A stretch of 64,000 bases of DNA from Lysobacterales bacterium (GTDB taxonomy: Bacteria; Pseudomonadota; Gammaproteobacteria; Xanthomonadales; Ahniellaceae): contig JACPFU010000038.1 of NCBI GenBank assembly GCA_016182785.1, positions 29,378 through 93,377 on the forward strand. Reading direction: 5' to 3'. Position 1 is the stretch's first letter; the number at the start of each line of letters is the position of its first letter. This document shows positions 44,856 through 54,905 of this stretch, piece by piece. Position numbers and translations under genes: made by a program. The notes under the pieces were generated by a model. That model had not been told where the DNA came from and ran no database searches. It worked only from the letters and a program-made list of their open reading frames with translations.

Positions 44856-45754
44856 GGCGCGCCACCGGCCTTGCCCGCGCGCGCAGTGGCACCGGCGGCC
44901 CGCAGCAGATCCACGACAGCCGCGTGCTTCTCGCGCAGCGCGATCTCGATCGGCTGGTCGTCGGTCTGGCCGGTGCGGGTCAGATCGGCGCCATGACGCA
45001 ACATCAGCGCGACGAAATCGGCGTGGCCGAAATAGCAGGCCCAGTTCAAGGCGTGGTCGCCGTAGCGGTCGCCGCGGTTGACCTCGGCACCGGCGGCGAT
45101 CAGCTGTTCCGCGATCGCCACCCGGCCATCGCGCGAGGCTTCCATCAGCGGCACCGTGCGATAGCGCGAACGCGTCGCACGATTCGGGTCGGCACCGGCG
45201 GCAAGCAGCTTCGCGACGACTTCGCCGTGGTTCCAGCGCGCGGCCATCGCCAGCGCGGTGTAGCCCTGTTCGGCGCCGGCATCGGCGGGGACCTTGCCGG
45301 CGAGCAACTTCGCGACCGTCGCAAGATCGCCGCGCGCACTCGCGAGCAGCAGTCCGGCCGCGGGGTCATGGGTGGACTTGGCGCGGGCGGCGCGATGTTC
45401 GAGCAGGGCCAGCACGGCGCCATGACGTCCGCGTTCCATCGCGTAGTCCATCGCGTCGTACTCCTGCCCATCCTGCAACGACGCATCGGCGCCGCGCGCG
45501 AGCAGCAGCCGCGCGACGTCATCCTGCCCGCGCGCGGCGGCGTAGATCAGCGCGGTCGCCGCCGACGCGTCGCGGACATCGACCGCGGTACCGGCATCGA
45601 GCAACTGCCGCACCTGCGTCATGTCGCCCGCAGTCGTCGCCTCGATCAACGCGATCGGCTGGGTTGCCGTGGCATCCTGCGCGGCACGCGGCGCAGGCAC
45701 GATCGCCACCGACAGCAGTGCCATGAGCACCGGCCCACGCAGTTTTCCCTTCAT
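44852..45754 (-). CDS. Periplasmic ankyrin-repeat protein
   Basis: 300 residues. A signal peptide (ending APRAAQ) precedes about seven ankyrin repeats, for example TALIYAAARGQDDVARLLLA, TALAMAARWNHGEVVAKLL and ALNWACYFGHADFVALML. Ankyrin repeats bind proteins; the partner is unknown. It is translationally coupled to the downstream GNAT gene and lies next to, but on the same strand as, the RND pump. Confidence 0.88.
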   Translation of the reverse strand: MKGKLRGPVLMALLSVAIVPAPRAAQDATATQPIALIEATTAGDMTQVRQLLDAGTAVDVRDASAATALIYAAARGQDDVARLLLARGADASLQDGQEYDAMDYAMERGRHGAVLALLEHRAARAKSTHDPAAGLLLASARGDLATVAKLLAGKVPADAGAEQGYTALAMAARWNHGEVVAKLLAAGADPNRATRSRYRTVPLMEASRDGRVAIAEQLIAAGAEVNRGDRYGDHALNWACYFGHADFVALMLRHGADLTRTGQTDDQPIEIALREKHAAVVDLLRAAGATARAGKAGGAP

Positions 45755-45832
45755 CGCAACGCACTCCGCAAATCGGTGATCGCCAGAGCGTAGGGCGCTG
45801 CCGTCTGCGGCGCCACCCGCGTGATGCCGGAG

Positions 45833-48800
45833 CTACGACTCCACTTCCGGCGCCTCGTGCTCCAGGCGTTCGAGGCGCTTGGCGCGTTCTTCGGGGGAGC
45901 GCGTGAACGGCGCCAGCCACAGGTAGAACGCCGGCACCACGAACAGCGACAGCAGGGTCGAGACGCTGACGCCGAACACGACCACGATGCCGATGGTGGC
46001 GCGGCTGGCCGAGCCCGGGCCGCCGGCGAAGATCAGCGGCAGCGCGCCGGCGATGGTCGCGATCGAGGTCATCAGGATCGGGCGCAGGCGCGTGGCGGCG
46101 GCTTCGAGCACGGCAGCGCGCACCGACAGGCCGGCATCGCGGCGCTGGTTGGCGAACTCGACGATCAGGATGCCGTTCTTCGCCGCCAGCCCGACCAGCA
46201 TGATGATGCCGATCTGGCTGAACAGATTCAGCGAACTGCCGCTGATGGCGAGCCCCGCGAACGCGCCGAGCATCGCCAGCGGCACCGTGAGCATGATCAC
46301 CAGCGGATGCAGGAAGCTCTCGAACTGCGCCGCCAGCACCAGGAACACGATCAGCAGCGCCATGGCGAAGGTGAACAGCAGCGCCGAGCCGGACTGCAGG
46401 TACTCGCGCGACTCGCCCTTGTAGTCGAGCTGCGCGGTCTGCGGCAGTTCTTCGCGCGCAACCTGGCCGATCCAGTCCAGCGCCTCGCCCAGCGTGTATC
46501 CCGGCGCGAGCGCGGCCGAGACCGTGATCGCGCGCAGGCGGTTGAAGCGGTTGAGGCTGCCGGGCTCGGCCAGCTCCGACAGCGTGACCACGCTCGCCAG
46601 CGGCACCAGCTGGCCGGAGCGCGCGCGCACGTAGAGGTTCTGCAGGTCGGCCGGCTGTGCGCGATCGTCGCGTCGTGCCTGCAACACCACGTCGTATTCC
46701 TCGCCGTCCTCGACGAAGGTGGTGACACGGCGCGAGCCCATCATCGTTTCCAGCGTGCGACCGATGTCGGCCAGCGACACGCCGAGCGCGGCGGCGCGTT
46801 CGCGGTCGACGGCGACGCGGATCTGCGGTCGCGTCTCCTTGAAATCGGAATCGATCGCGAACAGCCGCGGGTTCTTCTCCATGCGCGCCAGCAATCGGTC
46901 GCGCCAGTCCACCAGTTCGGCGTAGTCGGGCCCGCCGATCACCAGCTGGAACGGCTGCCCCTGGCTGCGCACCAGTCCCTGGCGGATCTGCGCCAGGCCG
47001 CGCACGCCGGGCACGGCGGCGAGGTCGGCACGCACGCGGTCGACCACCGCAGCGGTCGACAGCGTCCGCTGCTCCCACGGCTTCAGCACCACGATGCCCT
47101 GCCCGGTGTGCATCTCCTCGCTGGCGCCGAAGCCACCGGGCACGCGGATGTTGACGCGCTCGATCGGTTGGCCCTCGCCGGTGTAGCGCAGCAACAGCTG
47201 CTCGACCGCGAGCACCTGGGTCGCGGTGTAGTCGAAGCCGGCACCCTCGGGGCCGACCACCGACAGAAAGAACGCGCCGCGATCCTCCGGCGGCGCCAGT
47301 TCGCGCGGCACCCACTGCGCCAGCCCGTAGCTGGCCGCAAGCGCGCCGAGCATCAGCAGCGCCCAGCGCAGGGGCCGGCCGATGGCGCGTTCCAGCAGTC
47401 GTCGATAGCCACCGGAAATGGCGACCAGCGCGGCATCGACGCGCACTGCCAATCCGCTGGTGGCGGTGTGCGGTCGCAGCAGCAGCGAGCACATCATCGG
47501 CGTCAGCGTCAGCGCCACGAACGCCGAGATCGCCACCGCCGCCGCCAGCGCCACCGCCAGTTCGCGGAACAGGCGGCCGTTGTTGCCCTCGATGAACGAC
47601 GCCGGCACGAACACCGCGATCAGCACCGTGGTCGTCGCGATCACCGCGAACGCGACCTGGCGCGTGCCGCGCAACGCCGCCACCGCCACCGGCTCGCCGA
47701 GGTCGGCGCGGCGCTGCGCGTTTTCGAGCACGACGATGGCATCGTCGACCACCAGCCCGATCGCCAGCACCAACGCCAGCAGCGTCAGCAGGTTGATCGA
47801 GAATCCGAACGCCCACAGTGCGATGAACGCGGCCACCAGGCACACCGGCACGGTCACCGCCGGGATCAGCGCCGCGCGTGCCGAGCCGAGGAACAGCCAG
47901 ATCACCAGCACCACCAGGAACACCGCCTCGGCCAGCGTCTTGTAGACCTGCCAGACCGCGGCATCGATGAAGATGGTGCTGTCGAAGGTGACGCCGATCT
48001 TCATGCCCTCGGGCAGCCCGGCATTGATGCGCAGGATCTCGGCCTTGACGCGGTTGGCGACATCGAGGCTGTTCGCGGTCGAGGTCTTGATCACGCCGAG
48101 CCCGATCTGCGGCGTGCCGTTGCCGCGGAACAGCGCGCGGCGATCACTCGACTCGATCGCCACCGTCGCCACTTCGGCCAGGCGCACGACGTGGCCGTCG
48201 TCGCCGCGCGCGAGCGGCAGCGCCTCGAAGTCGCGCGCCTCGGCGTAGCCGCGGTCGAGGCGCAGGGTGAAGTCGCGCGTGTCCGACTCCAGCCGCCCGG
48301 CCGGCAGCTCGATGTTCTCCGAGCGCAGCGCCGCCTCGACCTCGGCGATGGTCAGGCCGCGCGCGGCGAGCGCATCGCGGTCGATCCAGATGCGCATCGC
48401 ATAGCGCTGGCTGCCGCCAATGCGCAATTGCGCCACGCCTTCGAGACTGGACAGGCGATCGACGATGTAGCGCTCGGCGTAGTCGGTCAGCGCCAGCGAA
48501 TCGAGCTGCGGTGAGCTCAGGTTCAACCACAAGATGACCTCGGCATCGCCCTCGACCTTGGCCACCTGCGGTGCGTCCGCTTCCTGCGGCAAGCGGTCGG
48601 CGACGCGGCTGACGGCGTCGCGCACGTCGTTCGCTGCGCCCTCGATGTCGCGGCCGAGCGAGAAGTCGAGGGTGATGGTCGAGCGCCCGTTGCGGCTTTG
48701 CGACTGGATCGTCTCGACCCCCTCGATGCCGGAGAGCGCGTCTTCCATGACCTGGGTGACGCGGGTCTCGACAACACCGGCGGATGCGCCCGGATAGCTG

Positions 48801-48946
48801 ACATCGACCGACACGATCGGCGGGTCGATGTTCGGCAGCTCGCGCAGCGGCAGGCGCACGAAGGCGATCAGACCCAGCACGATCAGCATCAGGCTGGCGA
48901 CGGTGGCGAAGACCGGCCGGCGCACCGAGAGATCGGAGAGCAGCAT
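45833..48946 (-). CDS. RND efflux pump, inner-membrane transporter (AcrB family)
   Basis: 1037 residues with the twelve-span RND layout: DLSVRRPVFATVASLMLIVL at the N-terminus, then LALVLAIGLVVDDAIVVLEN (the proton-relay Asp pair is in this span) and RLRPILMTSIATIAGALPLI near the C-terminal half. It exports drugs or envelope-toxic compounds by proton antiport across the outer membrane together with a fusion protein and a TolC-type channel. The fusion-protein gene is 10 bases upstream but frameshifted; no TolC gene is in the window. Confidence 0.93.
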   Translation of the reverse strand: MLLSDLSVRRPVFATVASLMLIVLGLIAFVRLPLRELPNIDPPIVSVDVSYPGASAGVVETRVTQVMEDALSGIEGVETIQSQSRNGRSTITLDFSLGRDIEGAANDVRDAVSRVADRLPQEADAPQVAKVEGDAEVILWLNLSSPQLDSLALTDYAERYIVDRLSSLEGVAQLRIGGSQRYAMRIWIDRDALAARGLTIAEVEAALRSENIELPAGRLESDTRDFTLRLDRGYAEARDFEALPLARGDDGHVVRLAEVATVAIESSDRRALFRGNGTPQIGLGVIKTSTANSLDVANRVKAEILRINAGLPEGMKIGVTFDSTIFIDAAVWQVYKTLAEAVFLVVLVIWLFLGSARAALIPAVTVPVCLVAAFIALWAFGFSINLLTLLALVLAIGLVVDDAIVVLENAQRRADLGEPVAVAALRGTRQVAFAVIATTTVLIAVFVPASFIEGNNGRLFRELAVALAAAVAISAFVALTLTPMMCSLLLRPHTATSGLAVRVDAALVAISGGYRRLLERAIGRPLRWALLMLGALAASYGLAQWVPRELAPPEDRGAFFLSVVGPEGAGFDYTATQVLAVEQLLLRYTGEGQPIERVNIRVPGGFGASEEMHTGQGIVVLKPWEQRTLSTAAVVDRVRADLAAVPGVRGLAQIRQGLVRSQGQPFQLVIGGPDYAELVDWRDRLLARMEKNPRLFAIDSDFKETRPQIRVAVDRERAAALGVSLADIGRTLETMMGSRRVTTFVEDGEEYDVVLQARRDDRAQPADLQNLYVRARSGQLVPLASVVTLSELAEPGSLNRFNRLRAITVSAALAPGYTLGEALDWIGQVAREELPQTAQLDYKGESREYLQSGSALLFTFAMALLIVFLVLAAQFESFLHPLVIMLTVPLAMLGAFAGLAISGSSLNLFSQIGIIMLVGLAAKNGILIVEFANQRRDAGLSVRAAVLEAAATRLRPILMTSIATIAGALPLIFAGGPGSASRATIGIVVVFGVSVSTLLSLFVVPAFYLWLAPFTRSPEERAKRLERLEHEAPEVES

Positions 48947-48956
48947 CGGCGCGCCC

Positions 48957-50019
48957 TCAGCCCTTGGCCGCGGATGCAGCGGTCGCCTCGACCACCTTGG
49001 CCCCCGGGCGCAGCTTCACGATGCCTTCGACCACCACCCGGTCACCGGCGGCGAGGCCTTCCAGCACCTCGACGCGACCGCGTTCGCGCGCACCGATGCG
49101 CACCGCCACCTGCGCGACGGTGCCATCGGCCCCGACGCGGTAGGCGAAGCTGTTGCGCCCGATCTGCAGCAGCGCCAATTCCGGCAGCGCCAGCGCCGGC
49201 CGCGGCGCGCGCTGCACCTCGACAGTGAGCAGCATGCCCGGGCGCAGCCGGCGTTCCGGATTCGGCAGTTCGGCGCGCACCAGCACCGAGCGCGTGACCG
49301 GGTCGACGCGCGAATCGATGTGGCGCAGCACGCCGGTGAATGGCTGTCCCGGCCACGCCGCGCTGACTGCCTGCACCGGCTGCCCCGGCGCCAGCGCCGG
49401 AATCAGCGTTTCCGGCACCGAAAAGTCGAGTTTGATCAGCGAGACGTCGTCGAGCGTGGCGATGCTGCTGCCGGGGGTGACCAGCGATCCGGCACTGATC
49501 TGGCGCAGGCCGAGCACGCCATCGAACGGCGCGGCGATGACGCGGTCCGACAGCTGCGCGCGCACCTGGTCCATGCGCGCGCGCGGCATCGCGGGCGGCA
49601 CGCTGGGTATCAAGCTGGCTGCCCGGGATCAGGTTCTTCGCCGCCAGTTCCTCGCTGCGCTTGAGTTGCTGCTCGGCCTCCTTGAACGCCGCGCGCGCCT
49701 CCTCCAGCCCGGCCAGTTGCACCTGTCCGGTCAGGTCGACGAGCACCTGCCCGGCCTCGACGAAATCACCCGACTCGAACGCGACCTTCTGCACCGTCTC
49801 GCTGACCTTGGCGGTGATCGTCACCGACTCGTTCGCCTTGGCGGTGCCAAGGGCCTGCACGCGGTCCTGCCATTCGACCGGCGCCAGCACCGTGGTCGTG
49901 ACCGTGACCGGCGCCCCGGCGCCACCCGGCGGTGACGCGGGCTTGCCGCCGCAGCCAGAGAGCAGGCTTGCCGCGACGAGCAGCATCGCGACGCCGGCCA
50001 GGTTCATTGCAGATTTCAT
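48957..50019 (-). pseudogene. RND membrane fusion protein (frameshifted)
   Basis: The lipoprotein start (lipobox LLSGC, residues 1-20; GGAG before the ATG at 50019) and lipoyl/coiled-coil region run in one frame to SQLDTQRAARDAARA, then the frame shifts and the remainder continues in the next: DQVRAQLSDRVIAAPFDGVL through the C-terminal barrel to AASAAKG. The break coincides with a five-unit GC dinucleotide tract (49575-49584); six units would restore a single open frame. It may be a mutation, a phase-variable switch or a sequencing error. Confidence 0.85.
49575..49584 (-). repeat. GC dinucleotide tract (five units) at the frameshift
   Basis: GCGCGCGCGC lies between the codons GAT-GCC and ATG-GAC of the membrane fusion gene. 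One more GC unit joins the two parts into the expected D-A-A-R-A-R-M-D-Q reading. Confidence 0.85.
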
Positions 50020-50156
50020 CGACACTCCGTTTCGCGGCGCGCTGCTGCGGGCCGCGGCTCCATGGACAGGCCGCGATTATGCCGCCGCCGCGGCCCCGTG
50101 CCTGTCACGTCGTGTCAACCGGCGCACTGCTCCGCACAGCCCGCGCACGGTTGCAC

Positions 50157-53100
50157 TCAATTCTCGAAGCCGTCCTTGAACAAGCCTTCGAGCAGGGTGG
50201 TGAGCACGGTGCTGTTGTTGGCCGGTACCGGATCGTCCATGCCGCTCAGCAGCGACACCGCCGCCGCCGAGACGATGCCGACGCTGGCCATCGGATCGAC
50301 GGTGCCGGAGACGACGTAGACGACGCTGCCACCGACCGCAAGGGTGACGCTGGCATCGGCGACATTGCCGCTGCCGGAAGCGGTGCAGGTCGAGCCCGGA
50401 CCGGGCGTGCAGGCCCAGGTCTTGCCGAGCACGCTGGCCGGGATCGACGAAGTGACCACGGCGCCAGTGACCGGCTTGGGTCCGGCGTTGCTCACGGTGA
50501 TCGTCAGCGCGATCGGCTGCCCGGCCACGGCGATGCCGCCGTCGCTCATCGTGATCGCGGCGTCGGCATCGTTGTCGAGATTGACCACGCCGACATTGGC
50601 CGGATTGATCGCCGCGTAGTTTGCGTCGGTCGATGCCAGCGTGGTCACGATGCTGTAAGCGACATCGCCGTCGCCGAGCAGATCGTTGACGCCGGTGAGC
50701 GTGGCCACCTGCGGCGTCTGCCAATTGCCGGTGGTGAACAGCAATGGCGTCGTCACCGTGCCCTCGCCCGGATCGGAGCTCGCCAGGTTCAGCGTCACCG
50801 CCGCCTGCGGCTGCACGCTCAGGTGTGCGGTGAAGGTGGCGGTTGCACCCAGTTCCGAGGTCTGCAGGCCCGAAGTGGCGCTGAACAGCACCGCCGGGTT
50901 GATCGCCTGGCAGCTGTTGGTGCAGCCGTCGCTGTTGATGGTGTTGCCGTCGTCGCATTGCTCGCCGATGCCGGGATGCACCCAGCCGTCGCCGCAGCCT
51001 TCCAGCGTGCACAGCGCGCTGCAGCCGTCGTTCGACACGGCGTTGCCGTCGTCGCATTGCTCCGGTGGCTCGGTCAGCGTGTTGCCGCAGACCTGCGTGG
51101 CCGCGAGCATGACCAGCACGTTGATGCTCGGCGAAAACTCCGAGATCCCCTGCGTCGCATCCTCGGCAAACGCCGCCAGGGTCATCCCCGGGCCGGGCAC
51201 GCCAAGCACCGCGGCGAACGAGAAGATGCCAAACCCGTCGGCCGTGGCTTCGCTCAGATGCACCAGCCCTTCGCCGTAGCCAGAAGGGTCGGCACCATCG
51301 GCAAACAGCGTCACCAGACAGCCGCCACAGGCGCGACCGCGTACCAGGTAGGTGCCGCCGCCGAGGCTGGTCAGCGCCAGGATCTGGGGATGGTTGAGCA
51401 GCCCGTTCGGTCCGCTGTCGGGGTCGCCGAAATCGTTCGGGGTCACTCCGTTCGGGGGGTCGCCGGGTGCGACCAGGTTGATGCCGAGCCCGCCATTGCC
51501 GTGGATGACACCGTAGTAGTTGCCATCGAAACTGTTGTCGGAACCGGCCTCGATGCGGATGCCATCGCCGCCGTTGCCGATGACGCTGACCACATACCCC
51601 ATCGTGGTGCCGGAGGCGCCGTCGATCCAGATGCCGTGTCCGGTGTTCGGTTGCGCCACGCTGCCGACCCCGACGCTGCGGATGGCATTGCCGGTGGTGG
51701 CGCTGCCCTGCAGTCGGATGCCTGGCCCCTGATTCGCACGCACCATGCCGCTGCTGCAGCTGGTCTCGCCCAGTTGGTTGCCGTCGGCGCCGGCATCGAT
51801 CAGCACGCCGCCCTGCAGGTTGCCGAGCGCATTGCTGCCGTCGGTGCCGCTGCGGAAGGAATTCAGAGCGTTGCCATCGGCCGCCTCGCCATGGATGTGG
51901 AAACCGAAGCCACCGTTGGCGGTGGCGATCACCACACCGCCGCAGCCCATCTGCCCGACCTGGTTGCCGGCACCGCTGAGGAACACGCCGTCGCCGCCGA
52001 AATCGCGCAGCCACAGGCCGTTGATCAACACCTGGTTGGCGGTCACACGCAGACCGCTGATACCCGCGCCCGCCGCGCTCCCATCCAGGATCACTTGCGG
52101 CTGCATTGCCGGCGGTCCTTGTACGGTCAGTGCGTTGACGGCCAGGTCGGGCAAGGCCGAGCCGAGGTTGATCACGCCCGGGTTGAACACGCCGGCATCG
52201 AAGACGATGGTGTCACCGCTCGCCGAAACGGTCAGCGCGCCGCGCAGGGTGCAGTCGGAAGCCGCCGCAGTGCAGGCGCTGACCAGCGCATCATCGGTGC
52301 GATCGACCACCCGCTGGATTGCGGGGTTGGCGACATTGGCCGCGAACTCGGACAGGTTGTTCGCGGCATCCTTGGCGAACGCCGTCAGCGACTCGCCGAC
52401 TGCGAGCGGCATCGTCGTGTTCCAGTTGCCGGCGCCATCGGCACCCGCGCTCATGCTGTACGCCAGCCCTTCGCCGTGACCCGACGGGTCGGCAGCGACG
52501 CGATAGAGCGACACGTTGCAGCCGCCGCACGCGGTGCCGCTGACCGCGACGTTGCCGCTGCCGACCGGGGTGATCGAGGTGATCACCGGAAAGTTCAACA
52601 ACCCGTTTGGCCCGCTGTCGGCATCGCCCGGATCGTTCGGCGTCACGCCGTTCGGCGGATCGCCCGGTGCGACCAGGTTGATACCGAGCCCGCCATTGCT
52701 GTGGATGTAGCCATAGGAATTGCCGTTGAACCAGTTGCCGGAGCCGGCCTCGATGCGAATGCCGTCGCCGCCATTGCCGATCACGCTGACCACGTACGAC
52801 ATCGCGGTGTCCAAGGCGCCGTCGATCCAGATGCCGTGTCCGCCATTCGGCTGCGCGACGCTGCCCACTTCCGCATTGGCAATGGCATTGCCGGTGGTGC
52901 CGGCACCGTGCAACTTGATGCCCGACCCCAGGTTCGCACGGTACACGCCACCGGCGCAGCCGTAGCCGCCGACCACGTTGCCATCGGCGCCGCCCTCGAT
53001 CAGCAGTCCGCCGGAGCCATTGCCGAGCGCATTGGTGCCGTCGGTGCCCACCCTGTGGCTGTACAGCCGGTTGGCATCGGCAGCTTCACCACTGATGCGA

Positions 53101-54800
53101 ATGCCCCAGTTGCTGTTGCCGGTGACGACGAGGCCGCGCACCGGCGTGCAGCTGCTGTGCCCGAGGTGATTGCCGGACCCGGTCACGACCACGCCGTCGG
53201 TGGCGAAGCCGCGGATCCACAAGCCGCTCAGGACATTGTCGTTGCTGGCCAGGAGCAGTCCTTCGCCGGCGGTATCGAAGGACGATCCATCGAGAATGAC
53301 CTGGGGCGTGGCGCTGATCGGGCCCTCGATGGTCAACGATCCCTGCGTGATCGCCGGCAAGCTCGCCAGCGGACTGATCACTCCGGGGTTGAACACGCCG
53401 GCATCGAACACGATGCTGTCGCCGGTTCCGGCCACGGTCAGCGCGCCGCGCAGCGTGCAGTCGGAGGCGGCCGCGGTGCAGGCGCTGACCAGCGCATCGT
53501 CGGTGCGGTCGACGGTGAATTGATCGACCGGATTGAGCACGTTGGCGCCGAACTCGGAGATATTGTTCGCGGAATCTCTCGCGAACGTGGTCAGCGAGTC
53601 GCCGATCGCGAGCGGTACCGTCGTGTTCCAGTTGCCGCCGCCATCCGCACTTGCCATCGCGACATAGGCCAGGCCCTCGCCGTGGCCCGACGGGTCGGCC
53701 GCGACGCGATAGAGGTAGACGCTGCAGTTGCCGCATGCCGTGCCGGCAACCGTGACATTGCCGCTGCCGGCCCCGGCGATGGCGGTGATCACCGGGAAGT
53801 TCAGCAGTCCGTTCGGTCCGCTGTCGACATCGCCCGGATCATTCGGCGTGACTCCGTTCGGCGGATCGCCGGGCGCGACCAGGTTGATGCCAAGCCCGCC
53901 ATTGCTGTGGATGAGACCGTAGTTGTTGCCGTTGAACCAGTTGCCGGAGCCGGCCTCGATGCGAATGCCGTCGCCGCCGTTGCCGATGACGCTGACCACA
54001 TACGACATCGCGGTCCCGGAAGCGCCGTCGATCCAGATGCCGTGGCCGCCATTCGGTTGCGCCACGCTGCCCACCTCGGCGCTGGGAATGAAATTGCCGG
54101 TGGTGCTGCTGCCCTGCAGCTTGATGCCGGGGCCCGCATTCGCGCGCACGATGCCGCCATAGCATCCGGTGCCGCCGAGTTGGTTGGCGTCCGCGCCACC
54201 ATCGATCAACACGCCGCCCAGCGCATTGCCGAGCGCGCTGCTGCCGTCGGTACCGCTGCGGAAGTGATTCAGCACGTTGCCGTCCGCGGCCTCGCCATTG
54301 ATATGGAAGCCAAAGCCGCCGTTGCCGGTGCTGACGACGGCCATGCTGCAGCCCGCTTGCCCGAAGCTGTTGCCGGCGCCGCTGATGAACACGCCGTCGC
54401 CGCCGAAGTTGCGCAGCCACAGACCGCGCACTACCACCTGGTCGGCGGTCACGCGCAGGCCGTGGGTACCGACGCCAGCCGACGTGCCGTCGAGAATCAC
54501 CTGCGGCTGCAAGGCTGGCGGTCCCTCGACCGTCAGGATGTTGACCGCGAGGTTGGGCAAGGCCGAGCCGAGGTTGATCACGCCGGGGTTGAACACCGCC
54601 GCATCGAACACGATGGAGTCGCCGGTTCCGGCCACGGTCAGTGCTCCGCGCAGGGTGCAGTCCGACGGCGCCGCCGCGCAGGTGCTGACTAGCGCGTCAT
54701 CGGTGCGATCAACGGTTCGGATTACCGCCGCTTGCAACAATGCCGGCCCGAGCAAGGGGACGAGAAACCACCGGCATCGGCTGCGCGCATGTCGTTGCAT
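50157..54800 (-). CDS. Giant secreted three-module beta-helix protein with DGFE tail
   Basis: 1547 residues. A signal peptide (about 10-25, ending LLQAA) is followed by three similar modules of about 400 residues, each starting TVDRTDDALVS and C-TLRGAL (CSLREA-like) and running through right-handed beta-helix-type repeats (for example GNGGDGIRIEAGSGNWFNGN). Then come two Myxococcus-type Cys-rich repeats (EQCDDGNAVSNDGCSALC, about 1237-1295), a Calx-beta-like part, a DUF11-type domain (GQPIALTITVSNAGPKPVTG) and the tail LLEGLFKDGFEN. Start 54800 has GGAGAGGA upstream. Probably exported and surface-displayed; ligand unknown. Confidence 0.9.
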   Translation of the reverse strand: MQRHARSRCRWFLVPLLGPALLQAAVIRTVDRTDDALVSTCAAAPSDCTLRGALTVAGTGDSIVFDAAVFNPGVINLGSALPNLAVNILTVEGPPALQPQVILDGTSAGVGTHGLRVTADQVVVRGLWLRNFGGDGVFISGAGNSFGQAGCSMAVVSTGNGGFGFHINGEAADGNVLNHFRSGTDGSSALGNALGGVLIDGGADANQLGGTGCYGGIVRANAGPGIKLQGSSTTGNFIPSAEVGSVAQPNGGHGIWIDGASGTAMSYVVSVIGNGGDGIRIEAGSGNWFNGNNYGLIHSNGGLGINLVAPGDPPNGVTPNDPGDVDSGPNGLLNFPVITAIAGAGSGNVTVAGTACGNCSVYLYRVAADPSGHGEGLAYVAMASADGGGNWNTTVPLAIGDSLTTFARDSANNISEFGANVLNPVDQFTVDRTDDALVSACTAAASDCTLRGALTVAGTGDSIVFDAGVFNPGVISPLASLPAITQGSLTIEGPISATPQVILDGSSFDTAGEGLLLASNDNVLSGLWIRGFATDGVVVTGSGNHLGHSSCTPVRGLVVTGNSNWGIRISGEAADANRLYSHRVGTDGTNALGNGSGGLLIEGGADGNVVGGYGCAGGVYRANLGSGIKLHGAGTTGNAIANAEVGSVAQPNGGHGIWIDGALDTAMSYVVSVIGNGGDGIRIEAGSGNWFNGNSYGYIHSNGGLGINLVAPGDPPNGVTPNDPGDADSGPNGLLNFPVITSITPVGSGNVAVSGTACGGCNVSLYRVAADPSGHGEGLAYSMSAGADGAGNWNTTMPLAVGESLTAFAKDAANNLSEFAANVANPAIQRVVDRTDDALVSACTAAASDCTLRGALTVSASGDTIVFDAGVFNPGVINLGSALPDLAVNALTVQGPPAMQPQVILDGSAAGAGISGLRVTANQVLINGLWLRDFGGDGVFLSGAGNQVGQMGCGGVVIATANGGFGFHIHGEAADGNALNSFRSGTDGSNALGNLQGGVLIDAGADGNQLGETSCSSGMVRANQGPGIRLQGSATTGNAIRSVGVGSVAQPNTGHGIWIDGASGTTMGYVVSVIGNGGDGIRIEAGSDNSFDGNYYGVIHGNGGLGINLVAPGDPPNGVTPNDFGDPDSGPNGLLNHPQILALTSLGGGTYLVRGRACGGCLVTLFADGADPSGYGEGLVHLSEATADGFGIFSFAAVLGVPGPGMTLAAFAEDATQGISEFSPSINVLVMLAATQVCGNTLTEPPEQCDDGNAVSNDGCSALCTLEGCGDGWVHPGIGEQCDDGNTINSDGCTNSCQAINPAVLFSATSGLQTSELGATATFTAHLSVQPQAAVTLNLASSDPGEGTVTTPLLFTTGNWQTPQVATLTGVNDLLGDGDVAYSIVTTLASTDANYAAINPANVGVVNLDNDADAAITMSDGGIAVAGQPIALTITVSNAGPKPVTGAVVTSSIPASVLGKTWACTPGPGSTCTASGSGNVADASVTLAVGGSVVYVVSGTVDPMASVGIVSAAAVSLLSGMDDPVPANNSTVLTTLLEGLFKDGFEN
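51110..54730 (-). repeat. Three ~1.2-kb tandem modules within the giant gene
   Basis: Modules begin near 54720, 53520 and 52311 (1200- and 1209-base steps). Parts are almost identical at DNA level, for example the stretch encoding NGGLGINLVAPGDPPNGV in all three, pointing to recent duplication or gene conversion. The third is the most divergent. Confidence 0.8.
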
Positions 54801-54905
54801 CGTCCTCTCCAAGACCCCGGGGAAGATTGCAACATAACATGACGCTGGCGTTCGGGCCGCGAGCAAGGGCGTGGACTTCCCACCCTCGGGCGGGGTCAAG
54901 CCACC

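Noticed and set aside
49932..54692. 1586-residue plus-strand frame opposite the giant secreted protein
   Set aside because: It mirrors the tandem modules on the other strand; the minus-strand frame has a signal peptide, Cys-rich repeats and a proper tail, so the plus-strand frame is a shadow.
51110..54730. Possible CRISPR array or satellite repeat
   Set aside because: The repeats are 1.2 kb coding modules in one open frame, not short repeats with spacers.
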